Assembly (NCBI GenBank): GCA_024305745.1
Contig: JAHRBS010000007.1
Coordinates: 868,001-932,000 of the forward strand
From: Polyporus tsugae
Taxonomy: Eukaryota > Basidiomycota > Agaricomycetes > Polyporales > Polyporaceae
Direction: 5' to 3'
Length of the DNA stretch: 64,000 bases
Under the pieces are notes generated by a model, which saw nothing but the letters and a program-made list of their open reading frames with translations, did no database searches and was not told the origin of the DNA. Positions 52,968-64,000 of this stretch are shown piece by piece. The translations under genes and the position numbers were made by a program. Every line of letters begins with the position of its first letter. The stretch's first letter is position 1.

Positions 52968-55918
52968 GTTCGCTCGTCGTTGCATGCGTTTCCGTTCCCC
53001 GCTGTCGAGTCTGCATCCCCTCGCCTCTTCACGACCCTCATGATATACTACGACCTTCTCTCCCCCATCCGCTACGGACACGCGTTCTGCGCGTGTTATT
53101 GGACAGCCTGGAGGCCAAAAACCGCGCGGACGCGACTCGCGGCCCCCTCATTACGGACGATCAGCTGGCGTTCCGACTCGTGATGATGACGTCGCTCACT
53201 CTAGGCTTCAGCGGCCGGCACGAGAACGACGGGACGGGGCGCCCCGTCGACAAGTCGACCAGCTGTCTACGGGGTATCCATCGCTCTCGCAGCAGAGTCG
53301 TTCGTCGCGCAGGCCGTAAAGCAGGGAAGCTGTCGCAAACCCCCTCTCATCCCCCACCTTCACATTATATGCGCTCTCAATTTCTATCCTGGGCTCTCGT
53401 GCTGTCCTCGCTGTGATTATATCGGCTGTCCGCTCTCCTTCCTCCCCGGGCTGTACCGGGCTGTATTCTACATCTCCGCATCCTTTGCCCGCTGTATCGC
53501 CGCTGGACGTGTGCAGTGATAGATGGATGTGGTGTCCTTTCCTTCACTCGCGTCTCGTCCTCATCCTATGCTACAACATCTGCTGCCGACGCTCATCCAT
53601 CCGGCCCGCATAATCATTCGCCTTCGCCTGTGCATATTGGTTCCGTGCTCATCCCTGCCCCTCCTTCGTTCTTGCTCGCCATCTATGCCCCTATGCTTCC
53701 ACCTCGCCTCTCTCTCTCGTATGCACCGACCAACCAGCACGGAGTGTCGCACGCTCCCACCCGCTGTAAAAAGCCGCACAGGCAAAGCGCTCCAGCGCGA
53801 CCCCCTCGCCCGTAATTATTCGCTCGCCATTGTATCATGTTGTATCCATGTCACGCCCTCGCGGCTCCTCGTACCATATTCGCCCAGCATCCTCGCTCGT
53901 ACCTACCCGCCTATCGTATCCCTCCCTTCGGGATTTACTCGCCGTGACCCCGAACCCTCCTTCCTGCTTCCTCACACCACCACTTGCATCACGGGTCGGC
54001 GGTCGCGGCGCCTATCGCTCGTCCCCGTACTTGTATAATGCACCAGCACCTGCCCTTCGCTCTCGAATCTTGTGGTACAACTTCGCCCTCTGCTGTCATC
54101 CGCCTCAGTGCACTGCATCCACCCCTCTCATCGCCTTGTCCCTCCACATTTTGGTCGTCCCGCCACTTCCACTCCCATACAACCCCATCGGCATCTACAC
54201 CATCAATCATCACCGTCTTTTCGTGACTCGGCACCCTGCCTGCTGAGTCGCGACTCCAGTACCCAATTGTTCCGGTCCCCCCAACATCGCAATAACTCAC
54301 TGGATTTTATAGTCACGTACCATAAGCAACTCCGTCTTACCTGTGGATATTGGATCACCTTTCCGTGCTCGGAGAGTACTTAATTGTTGGCGTTCTCTGT
54401 ACGTTCTTACCTTGACCGTCTTCTCGCTCCCCCTTATATCCAGTCATCATCGAGTTTTTTGAACGCTCCGTCGCATCGTCCCTTTCCCCTCGTCCGTTGT
54501 CTGCCGGCATCTCTCAGATATCGCACCCCCTTGCTTCTGCTTCTTTTATATCTATTTTATCACCTTCTCTCCGCTGGGCTTCCGGGTCGTCTTCCCCGTT
54601 ATCGTCTCGATAGGTTCTTGGCTTTCGGTCTCTTTTCTCCTCTCCATTGCTCCCCGCATTCCCCGGCGTCGGCATGCACACTTGCTGCTCGTCCGCTGAT
54701 TTTACACATACATACATCGGATCCGTTCTTGCGCATTGGCATATCTATATACCGACGCAATCCAATCCTCCCCTAGCCCGTATACGTACACCCGAGCTCC
54801 TCGCAAGTACAGTAGATACCTCCATCTCATGCACGCTCGCGCCCGCATATGTTTTCGTGCACTTTTATAAACGTTTGCCATTTGGTATAATCGACGTCTA
54901 GGTACTCGTCGCGCGCCCGGGTGCTCTCGTTTCCTAGGTTCTATCTTCCCAACCAGTAGTTGCTCTTGAGTTCGTTAGTGAACAGCTGCCGTCTTGGCAG
55001 GGCGGATGGGCTATAAGTACACCCGCCCGTGCAATTCGTACGTTGCGATACGTAAGTCGTGGCGTCGCGCTCAGCGTTCAATACGTTCAATGTCTAACTG
55101 GATTCTGATGACGCCGTCAGTTGTCTCCCCTTGGCAGACGATAAATTCAGTGCATGGAGCAGAGCCCGCTCAAGTACGAGTGTATACATGAGCACGCCAA
55201 CGTCATGTGTCCCAGCTCTTATCGACAGTCAAAGTCCTCGAGCACAGTCTCGCCGTATCACGCGGTGCGCGATTTGAGCTATACAAATGGGCTCGCATTG
55301 CATATTGACGTGTCACGACTGACTGACTGACTGACTACGATTGGGACTTGGGAGTGCTCAGCAGCAACTGTTACCCAGTAGCCTTGTGTCCGGGGGGACG
55401 GGGAGGACGTGGGCTCACTCACGCACGAGCAAGGTCTGCGCGCGCGGCTCTCCGGACGCTCGCCAACAGCATAAACCGCTCACAGTTGAGAGTTGTGAGG
55501 CTGCGCTGATGACGATGATAACCCAGGCTCCCAACTGGAGAGGACAAGGGGCACCATTCAATACACGGAACCCGGTCAAAGCGGCGGCCGTCAGAGAAGA
55601 GGTTCCCGTCCCGACCAAGGAGGCGAGAGCCCCTGTAGTTGGGTGCTCCGGTCCGACGATGGACAGACAGGTTCGCGGCTCACTGGCAGTGGCAGTAAGA
55701 CAGACGTAGAAGAGAAGTGGAAGAGCGAACTTTGAGTCTAATGCTACAGTTTCTAGCGTAATATGTTGTGCCGATCCGAGCTTCTGCTTGAGTATACGTT
55801 AGACCACCCTTCTCCCTCTCGCCTCCAAGGCGGCGAATGGCGCGCGAAAGCGCGTTCGCACCGATAATCCGAAATGACACCGACGCCCAGACGATTCGGC
55901 TCCATCGAGCGGGGCGCC
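52968..55918. other. Intergenic region with a long pyrimidine-skewed part
   Basis: About 2.95 kb between the 714-aa gene and the end of glutathione reductase. From about 53300 to 54900 the plus strand is strongly C/T-rich, with open frames that are only translations of CT repeats. Five tandem GACT/ACTG units lie at 55318-55337. I see no gene. Confidence 0.45.
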
Positions 55919-58437
55919 TCACCGGAGCGTAACGAGTTCTGTGAAGGAAAATTCGCCGATTAGCGTTGTGCACTCCACGAAGACGCAAAGCGAAGACTGG
56001 GATGGCTCGGGGAGTCCCAAGCTAGAACTTCAAGCCTAAAAGCCAGAAGAAGCAAGTCCCACTCACCCTCGCCGGACGTCGGGTGGATCGCGATGGTGTT
56101 GTCGAAGTCCTCCTTGGTCGCGCCCATCTTGACTGCGACGCCGAAGCCTTGCATGATCTCGTCCGAGCCCATGCCGATGATGTGCACGCCGACGACGCGC
56201 TCCTCGGGGCCGGCGCAGACGAGCTTGTAGACCGAGGGCTCCTTGTGCGCCTCGTCGACCATAGAGAAGTAGAGCGCGCGGAACGATGACTTGTAGATCT
56301 TGATGTTCGCGTCCCCATACTTCTTGCGCGCCTCGGGCTCCGTCAAGCCCACCGTCCCAATCGTCGGGTGCCTGCGCCCGATACCCGAGAAGGAGAGAGA
56401 GGTAGAGAAATCAACGGATGACGTCAGCGCTAAAAACACTGGTGGGGGTGATAGAGGTCTACGCACGAGAATACGACGGTGGGGATATCCTCGTAGCTCA
56501 GCTTCTGCTCCTTGAACTTCGCCGGGCCAAACAGACGGTTCGACAGCCGCCGCCCCGCCGCGATCGCGACGGGCGTGAGGAGCGCCCGTCCCGCGACGTC
56601 GCCGATGGACGTGATGCCGGGCACGCCCGTCTCCTGGTACTCGTCCGCGACGACGTTGCCGTGCTTGTCAAGCTTCACGCCGAGCTCCTCGAGCCCGAGG
56701 CCTTCTGTGTTCGCGTGCCGGCCGATCGCCCAGATGAGCCCGTCGACCTCGAGCGTCTCCCCGCTCGCGAGGTGCACGGTCAGTGACTGGCCCTTGGTCC
56801 CCTCGACCTTCTTCACTGCGGACCCGTGGCGGAAATTGATGCCCGTGTGCTTCATCCAGTTTGTCAGCGTCTCGCCCAGGATCGGGTCGAACGTGCGGAG
56901 GACGGTCTCCCCGCGAATGAGCATCGTCACCTCGCTCCCGAGCGTGAGGAGCACGCCCGCCAGCTCGACGGCGATGTAACCCGCGCCGACGACCGCTACG
57001 CGCTTCGGCTGGGTGGCGAGGTCGAAGAAGCCGTCGGAGTCGATCCCGAGGCTCGCCCCGGGGATGTCCTCGTCCTTGGGGATCGTCGGGCGGCCGCCTG
57101 TCGCGATACAAATGCGGTCCGTGTTGAGCTCGTATTTGCTCCCGTCGGGCCGCGTCACCTGGACCGTGTTGCGGGAGGTGATGCGGGCGCTGCCGTGGTG
57201 GTGCTCGACGCCCTCCTTGGCGACGTTGCTGTCGTAGATGCCGTTCAGGCGGCGGATGTATGCGTCCCGCTGGGGCTTGAAGGTCTCCCAGTTGAATTGG
57301 GGCTGCCCAATGCCGGGACCCTTAAATTGGTATCCCTCGGCATGGCGGATCTTGTCTGCGATGTCGGCGGCATGCCACATAATCTAATAACGAGTCTTGA
57401 GTTGTAGCTCAAGGGCAGACATCGGGGATAGGGGTGCCTACTTTCTTTGGCACACATCCTGTACGGCAGGACGTCAGAGACAAACGAGAAGCTGACGCAC
57501 CAGGCTACTCACCGACATTCACGCAAGTCCCGCCAAGTTTATCGTCGCCCTCGATGAGAGCGACCTTTGCGCCATACGATGCGGCCCTGCGCTATGAAAA
57601 ATAGCAATGAGTACGGCTTCGAGGGATGGACATGAGTTTACCCGTCAAGGTTTTGCCGCGCACGGGTAACCCGTGGCTGGAGAGGTTAAGTACCTGTTGG
57701 ACCATTGGGAAACAATCCCCAAGATGGTCACCCGGCAGAACGTAGTGGGGGATGCTCGCATCCCGCCGACACTCCGGACGAGAGCACGGGCAATTGCACA
57801 CACCCTCCTCGCCCAGTGTCCAGTATGGATCCCAGAAGACCCGCACTGCGCACACGGCGGCGGCACCCCACCCTGCTTCCGCGCCCTATTAGTCACAGGC
57901 GGCGACGCAGTCCAGTGGACCTGTGGTCAGGTTCTGCTCCCAGCCAACCCGTATTGCATTTCAATGGGCAGGGTGAGGATATGCCTGATACACTCGTACT
58001 TGGCCATCCGGCAGCGGGGAACATGATTCTTCACCTATGATGCGCATATATGCGAGCAACTTCGTGGTGAACCAACCCTCTACGGAAAAACACCGGTGGG
58101 GTATACCCGCTTCGGGTACGGGTAGAAGGGAGGCCGCCACAGCAAGATTACCATCTCCTTGGAACGCTTCTGAAACGCCTCTGCGTGCCTGGGTAGGCAG
58201 TCTCAGGAGCCTAAGCATCTCAGGCAGATCTGCCTTAGAGCATATCATGCTCATCCAGGAAGCTAAGGAAGCCCAGCGGCCGGCCAGGAAGATGGACTCT
58301 TGCTGATGGAGGCAGCACTAGCGAATGGGCGCAGACATGGTATATTGAGAACTTACCGAGCCTGCTACACCCCCGGAGCCTCCACCAATGAAAACGATGT
58401 CGTATCTGTCTTGGCTGGGCTGAGTGACAGGAGGCAT
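55919..58437 (-). CDS. GLR1: Glutathione reductase (NADPH)
   Basis: Six exons: 58357..58437, 57513..57591, 57442..57458, 56467..57383, 56067..56371, 55919..55938; the joined frame is 472 aa. FAD-binding GGGSGG lies at 18-23. The redox disulfide motif [13 protein letters not shown] (about residues 46-58) is split over exons 2 and 3; exon 3 is only 17 nt. NADPH-binding [11 protein letters not shown] starts near 192. A second FAD motif ([19 protein letters not shown]) and the interface-domain catalytic His in HPTSGEE (near 461) follow, and the C-terminus ELVTLR is encoded by a 20-nt last exon. It reduces oxidised glutathione with NADPH. The start [13 protein letters not shown] gives no mitochondrial presequence, so this form should be cytosolic. 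Intron 1 is 765 nt, exceptional here. All catalytic residues are present. Confidence 0.95.
57592..58356 (-). other. Exceptionally long first intron of glutathione reductase
   Basis: 765 nt with donor GTAAGT (58356) and acceptor CATAG (57592). A plus-strand frame (57673..58026, 117 codons) is open but unlike any family I know. On the minus strand GGGTGACCATCTTGGGGATT (about 57715-57734) resembles the 3' part of 5S rRNA genes, but the rest does not fit well. It probably contains inserted sequence. Confidence 0.6.
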
Positions 58438-59640
58438 TCTTGCTATTGCGGTACCAGATGAGAAAGTGCGGGCGAGCTGTAGGCCGGGTCAGTCGCGTGG
58501 GTGGCAAACGAAGAGGATGGACGTACCTGGAGGAGGCGACGGGACGCAATGACGGAAGGGGAGAAAGAAGAATGAAGGACGATCGATGGGGACGCCACGG
58601 TGAGACTCTTATGGGAAGCACAAGAGGGAGAGGGGAGGATAAGTCAATGTCAAATGGATAAGCTGCTCGGTAAGCCGAGTGTTAGCTTTAATGGCGCAAC
58701 TAGTTCGGGCGTCTATCACGCGTTACATCGCGGTCACGTGCCTTAATGCCCACGTACATACTACGCTCACCAACCTCAGCGTCTTACTCACCATCCGCAC
58801 TGGCCGCACTGTGCCACTGCTATACTACCCATGATTCACTTCCTTCATATCACCAACTCAACAACAACATCTTGTGGCCTAGGCGGTCCATAAGGCTTTA
58901 TAAACGGCCTCCGCCACCATATGAACAAACCGGCAGGACACAAGCTCGGCCAACGGTGTGAGTTACCTACAGTATCAGTAAGTATCAGCATCGCACTTGC
59001 TGATTAACCCGACAGATTGAAGCTTTCTTACCTCGTTCGCGTGGGTGCGAACGTATTGAGCCTCGCTGCTCGTGGGTTCTTGAGGACCCGAAGGGCCCGC
59101 TCGTGCTAACCCAATGTATGTTGAATGGCGCAAGGATTGCTCATGATTTGCGCTTGCTGGCTTTTTGATGGTGCGTCTAGTATATTCCATCCTTCGCATG
59201 AGTCCATCCCACACCTATTTCCTGTTCGTGCGCAGGTACCGACCGGATACCGACACTCCCTTCTCCGTGCGTACGTTCCGGAAGGGGCACTGGGTATCCG
59301 GTCTCACGAGGCAGCTCTGTACGGCGTCGTCGAATGGCACCTTCCGCATTCTCAGCGAGTGCTTTCATACCATGTGAGATGCCTGCGAACATGGTCAACA
59401 TCCTTGTACGTGGTCGGCGCCTGGCGATCGCTCCATGATTGTTTTCGATGGAAAGCCGAGGCTATGTATACGTTCAATCAAGTTGTGATCAACTATTCCA
59501 TCCTTCTCTGCATTCATTTGTCCGCATTGTGGCTGGCCCAAGTACCGTCTCCGAGTACCTGTCACTGCCAAGGCCCCCGGCTTTCGAGTCGCCGTCCATA
59601 GTCTGCGATTCCCACCCCCTTTGCACTTCAACCACGTACC
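58438..59640. other. Intergenic region between GLR1 and the F-box/WD40 gene
   Basis: About 1.2 kb between divergent genes. It should contain both promoters and perhaps an unrecognised first exon of the F-box/WD40 gene. No separate gene is seen. Confidence 0.4.
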
Positions 59641-61957
59641 ATGTAGCCACCCCTACTGCCTTGGGAGGTTGTTGAGAGGGTCATCAATCATTCTAGCCAT
59701 CATCTGAAGACGCTATGCAGCGTGTCTCTCACATGTCGCCAGCTCCATCCTCGCAGCCGCCGTGTAATGTTTGCAGAGGTTGATCTAAAGAGCAGAGATC
59801 AAGTCTTCGCGTTTGTCGACTTCCTCCAGGCTAATCCTCACCTGAAGCCTCTGGTCCAGTCACTAATCGTCCCACCGACAGACTTTGGGCCCTCCCTCCT
59901 GTACCTCCTCCCATATCTCTCTGAGATTAGGTGCATATCTCCGGGACCGCAGACTAGCGCTCAGTCCCTTCTCGCCCTGCACCACGTCAGTCTCGCATGT
60001 TTCGGGCGACTTGGGACCCAAATTCGAGCTCTACACCTCGCCAATGTTTCCTTCGCGACGTATACGGTACTCGCCCGGATACTCCTGGCACTCACAAACA
60101 TCACACATTTCGTCTGCACCGATGTCGTCATCCAACGGGCGGGTAATCGAGCCTCTCTAGATGCAACCAGACGACGCCTATCCAAGCAAATGCAATTGAA
60201 GACATTGGCCGTGAGTGATCTCCGCCTCGTTGTCCGTATTATAAGGGCTGAATTGCTGGTCCCTTACTTACAGATTGATTCCCCATCTCTAATCGGGCGC
60301 GGTCGCGACGCATCAGTGGGCGCGCTACTTTTCGATTCAGATCTTGCACCCTCCACAGTGGAGAACCTCACGTTCAAGTTGATTGGAGGTAGGTCTGCTC
60401 GTCCTTACGGGCGAAGAGACGTCCGCTTGCTCACGCATTTCATCCGGTTTGTTATAGTACTCGAATCAGATACCTTCTTGCACCTGTCCGACTGGTCTCG
60501 GCTGCGAACGCTGGTGCTGCAGTTGCCGAGTTTCGAGTGGGGAAATGTCGCCGACGTGGCTATGCTCTTGAAGGATCTCCATCGCCCAACTCTGAGGGAG
60601 ATCGAAGTGGGGATCGAGCTGGATTTGGTGGCCGACCTGCAAGTCATGGGAGAGCTGCTGTCCTATAGCAGACATCAGCCGCAGGCGTATCTAGAGCTGG
60701 AAGCAGCGCTGCTTCGGTTTCCCCAGCCCAGGATCGTGTGGGTCGTCAAGGCACCCATGCGCGCGGGAAGCGGTTCATTCTGGACGCAAGAGTTCGGAAA
60801 GTATCTTCCCGGATTGTTCCAACGTGGCGCACTCGTCGTGAAGTCCGACCAGCCAGGTGAATTCTAGAGCCTGCTTTGCCGGCAGAGGTGAACTGATCAC
60901 TTATTATCTAGTCCTCGCTGCCGGTCATGAGGCCAGGCTATTGGCTCTCGTCGGTTCCCAGAACAGCCAGTGGGTGGCTAGTGGGTCAGACGACTCCACC
61001 ATCATACTCTGGGATACCAGCGGACGCATAACCCAGCGATGGGTTGCCCACAGCTACAAGTCTGTCTGGTCACTCGCATTCTCTCCAGACAGCCAGCATC
61101 TTGTCTCCGTCGGCCGAGATGGGAAGGTCGTGGTTTGGAACCTAAGTCAAGGTGTATGCAAGGTCGCCACCCTCGAGGGGCATACGGGAACCGTTGTGAG
61201 CTGCGCATGGTCTCCCAGTGATGGCAATGTGATCGCGACCGGATCTTGGGATGGGACCGCACAACTCTGGGACGCACATACCTTCAAACAGCTCCGTGTA
61301 TTCGAAAGGTCCGGGCACTGGCAGATCCAGTCGGTCGCGTTCTCCCCTGACGGGCGCTGGCTCTGTACCAAATCCTCCCGTGACTACTGGATCTGGGGCG
61401 TTGTGCCGGGCACGCTGCACAGTTCTGTTCGGCCTGCCGACGATACTGATCACCGAAGTACGGACATCCCCACCGCTTTCGACCCTCGAAGCATGCGGCT
61501 TGCTACTGCGTTTAGCCCTGTCACGGTCGAAATATGGGACGTCGACTCAGAGGCAGGACGAAGACTATTTGTGTTGGGACAAGGAGGATGGGTGAACGAC
61601 GTCTCATTCTCACCGGATGGGAAGCTGTTGCTGGCGGTGTTGGAGAACAAGGTGGCCAAGGTCTGGGATGCACACACGGGCGTTGAGCTATTCGGGCTCC
61701 GGGGCCACACGCGGGGACTTTCGGCGGCATGTTTCTCTCAGTGTGGGCGATACATCGCATCGGCGTCATGGGATTCGACGGTACGGTTGTGGAGGGCTAG
61801 CGACGGGTTGTGTGTGGCGACGTTCTGCTTGCACGAGCAACCTGTTGAGCGCGTAGCTTTCTATCTGGATGGGAAGACACTGTTGTCTGGAACGATGGAT
61901 GGGGCGGTCGTTATCCGGCGTATAGATGATATTGTCATTCCGACAGATGAGTATTAG
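59641..61957 (+). CDS. F-box-like protein fused to a seven-blade WD40 propeller; 5' end unresolved
   Basis: Exon A ends at 60856 and exon B runs 60912..61957, joined by a 55-nt GT-AG intron. The N-terminal part reads as an F-box (LLPWEVVERVINHSSHHLKT, SLTCRQLHPRSRRVM), followed by LRR-like spacing (VENLTFKLIGG, LRTLVLQLPSF). Exon B has seven WD repeats, among them WVASGSDDSTIILWD, HLVSVGRDGKVVVWN, VIATGSWDGTAQLWD and YIASASWDSTVRLWR. Such a protein would recruit substrates to an SCF ubiquitin ligase. The frame begins ATG TAG CCA at 59641: either codon 2 is a stop (CAG to TAG), or the TAG is a 3' splice site (CATGTAG) and the true start is upstream. If the start was lost, this is a pseudogene with an otherwise clean 750-codon frame. 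Confidence 0.75.
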
Positions 61958-62353
61958 GGTCTGTAAAGTATGGTGTTGCGAGTCTGGTTTACCTCGGATC
62001 GTTTGTAGTCGTAGGTAGCTTTGCTAGTACTTTTTTGCTACATCTCCGAGTGCTCGTCGTACTCGCCTGGCCCGGCCCGCCGGGTCGTCCCGGTCCTGCC
62101 GATGGGCATGTCGCCCATGCGCTCTGACTTGTATGCGTCCGTTTCTAGGCTGTTGTGTCTCTCCGCGCTCTCGCAACTTGCTTCTCCCAATGTCTTCCCG
62201 ACCATTTGCCTCATATTTTTTTTTACATCTTATGGCACATGGAATATGCGGTTCAACGAGGACCCGAGGCCGTGACCGACTGACTATGTCATCACTGCCC
62301 CACTCACTCCTATCTCGCACTTAGCTTCAATCCACAACCTTCGTGCCTCACCT
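61958..62353. other. Intergenic region
   Basis: About 395 bp between the WD40 stop and the MYND fragment. A T-run lies at 62216-62224. No gene seen. Confidence 0.4.
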
Positions 62354-62541
62354 ATGGCTATGCCAGAAAACTTCGGTGTCTTACCTTATATGCCCCTTTC
62401 TGTTCCGGCTCTGAGGCACTGCGACCATTGCGACAAAGGACGGGACAGGTCTCAAGACGTCACCCTGAGGAGATGTGCGGGATGCTCGAGGGCGATGTAT
62501 TGTAGCAAGGAGTGCCAGAAAGCAGCCTGGCCTATCCACAG
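62354..62541 (+). pseudogene. MYND zinc-finger paralog 8, first exon only
   Basis: The ATG at 62354 opens a 62-codon exon with seven finger ligands (CDHC...CAGC...YCSKEC...H) and stops at the family donor site (CAC AG|GTGAGC at 62542). The nearest acceptor (CTGTTGCAG, near 62583) gives a stop at once, with no last Cys. Nothing like the family's second exon follows, so the gene is truncated. It lies over 23 kb from the other copies. Confidence 0.7.
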
Positions 62542-62949
62542 GTGAGCCGCGTATATTCTTACCAATACCCTGCACTGTTGCAGATCCTGAACCCCAGTGA
62601 AAAGTCCGTCAACTGGGACCATTTCGTGTGATTCAGCCTGGCGTCTATCGTTTTTAAATCATCCGGAATGATGTCGAATGATAAAATGAGACTGAATATT
62701 TTGGGAACAACTGAGAGCATCTGGAAGCCGACTCACGCGAAGATACGGGCATACTAGGGCTCCCAGCAGGTCCATCCTCATTTCAGGTTATTTGGGAGCA
62801 TTCACGCAAGTTTTGGTTGATGCCAAATCATTTCATTATATGCTGTACTATGCGACTGCGAATATGGTCCATACGTAGTACTACGGTGCAGTAGATAGTA
62901 GAGAAAAACGTATTACGACAGATGCATATGGAGGGCAGAGTCGATGAGC
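62542..62949. other. Region after the truncated MYND exon
   Basis: About 400 bp, relatively AT-rich. No similarity to the MYND second exon on either strand and no gene seen. Confidence 0.35.
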
Positions 62950-63361
62950 CGGCTTGCGGGACATGGCGCCGAGTACATCGGGCGCGACGACTTCGAGCGG
63001 GTGTGCGCACGCAGAGCTCAGGGCTCGACATGTGCTGGTAGGCGCAGCCAGGGATGCCATGCTTCTCCACGAGGAAGACCTTCAAGGGGAGCTGAAGATG
63101 GGCCGGTGATCATGTGTGCGGGGGAGGGAGAGGTGCGGCGAGGCGGTCGAGAGGAGGACGAGGATCGAGTAGACGTACGACGGGCTCGACGAGCCATGGG
63201 TCGGATACTGACAGTTTTGGTGAGTGACACAACCACAACAGAGAAGAGGAAGAGGGAGGGAGCGCGACACGCCACATGTACCTGTAGCGGAGGGAGTCCA
63301 AGAGGCACTCAAACTCACACCTGGAGACATCCGGGAGGATGATCACAGGGCAGTCAGGCTT
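62950..63361 (-). pseudogene. Decayed BTB/POZ-like protein fragment
   Basis: On the minus strand, 63361 down to about 63288 reads KPDCPVIILPDVSRCEFECL then LDSLRYR before a GTACAT donor. This fits the end of the BTB fold in agaricomycete BTB proteins (CPVVHLPD...). Further down, LKVFLVEKHGIPGCAYQHM (about 63087-63028) matches the later 'LKVFLxEKHxIP' region, and a one-base shift is then needed to reach HPLEVVAPDVLGAM. Upstream exons to the window edge could not be chained. It could instead be an intact gene whose introns I failed to resolve. Confidence 0.35.
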
Positions 63362-64000
63362 GCTGGGGCCGTGGCCGAGCTCGCGCTAGGAGAGGTCATT
63401 GAAGTACTTGAGTTGCACTCGAGGAAATAGCGGCGGATCCGGAACAGAGTTTTCTCGACCTACGTCTGGAATTGCAGTGACGCGGGTGGGTGGGCGTAGC
63501 GAAAACGACGGTATCGCAGCGATGACCGCCTTGGACACCCCGAGGATTTTGGGGAAAACCTACCAGACATGTCCAAGGACCGGCCAGAGGCGATTGAAGC
63601 CAACTTGCCGCCGCGAATAGACAAGAAAAAATTGGGGACTCACCTGAATCAAATCCTTGCAACCCCCAGTGTCCACCACGCACGTCCGAGCACGGACAAT
63701 CACCGTGCAATGACCTGCGGCCAGGTGCAGGACTTCTGCCACGTCACAAATGAAAAGACTGACATACTACCCAAAGCCATCGAAGATGACGATGCGGCCT
63801 GAGAGCGAGATGCTGTCCTTGCAGTACAAGCAGCATTGAAGAGGACACTTACAATACAGCCTTCTGCAAAAGGCCGGAAGTGGATGTGAGTCAGGGAGGG
63901 TGGGACATCCAGCAGGCGGAGCGGTCATTGGAGGTGGTCGCTGACGAAGATGAGGGAGAGGGGGAAGCGCTCAAGGCGACTCGAGCGGACTTGTGCTCGT
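63362..64000. other. Window end, no resolved gene
   Basis: Minus-strand frames here (for example 63560..63742) may be 5' exons of the BTB-like gene. No start codon or splice chain could be supported. Confidence 0.3.

Noticed and set aside
53523..54776. Several 130-170 codon plus-strand frames
   Set aside because: They come from the C/T-rich tract, which lacks stops by composition; the products are Ser/Pro/Leu repeats.
1..64000. CRISPR arrays, bacterial operons, prophage
   Set aside because: Introns, gene families and retrotransposons are eukaryotic; no direct-repeat/spacer pattern was seen.

Overview
The window looks like nuclear DNA of a filamentous basidiomycete, probably an Agaricomycete of the polypore type. 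Genes are split by short introns (mostly 48-65 nt, GT-AG with CTAAY-like branch points). The genes recognised are typical of that group: a basidiomycete-style Dicer, an expanded family of MYND-finger proteins, F-box proteins, a WD40 protein, a BTB-like relic, chromodomain Ty3/gypsy elements and an intron-containing Tc1/mariner transposase. The species assignment is inference from gene content only.

Layout. (1) 0.2-6.5 kb: a conserved housekeeping block. A phosducin-like chaperone gene (minus) is divergently paired with a complete Dicer gene (plus, 8 exons, 1455 aa). (2) 6.8-11.3 kb: three intact MYND-finger paralogs. (3) 11.5-32.5 kb: a nest of mobile elements. It holds a 2-kb element with terminal inverted repeats; a Tc1/mariner-like element (13599-25559, TA target site) with a DDE transposase broken by a stop codon and a second, spliced gene of unknown function; a chromodomain gypsy element (17499-24479, TSD TGTAC) inside an intron of that second gene; a second gypsy element (25694-31595, TSD GATG); and a 607-bp hAT-type non-autonomous element (31860-32466, 8-bp TSD). 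The last two interrupt an F-box-like gene. (4) 33.5-38.8 kb: four more MYND paralogs, all damaged. (5) 38.8-50.6 kb: about 11.8 kb without a recognisable gene. (6) 50.6-62 kb: a 714-aa low-complexity protein, glutathione reductase (6 exons, one of 17 nt), and an F-box-like/WD40 fusion. (7) 62.3-64 kb: a truncated MYND exon and a decayed BTB-like fragment.

A theme runs through the window. Nearly all inactivating substitutions, in the transposons and in several MYND copies, are of the kind made by C-to-T change (CGA, CAA or CAG to a stop, TGG to TGA, catalytic Asp to Asn). All 8 LTR differences in the first gypsy element are transitions. This suggests cytosine deamination (methylation or RIP-like) acting on repeated sequence, in a window that also carries a complete Dicer gene. 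The mechanism is inference; the substitutions are read directly.

Exon joins were worked out by hand from splice consensus, reading frame and family resemblance; no alignment or database search was run.
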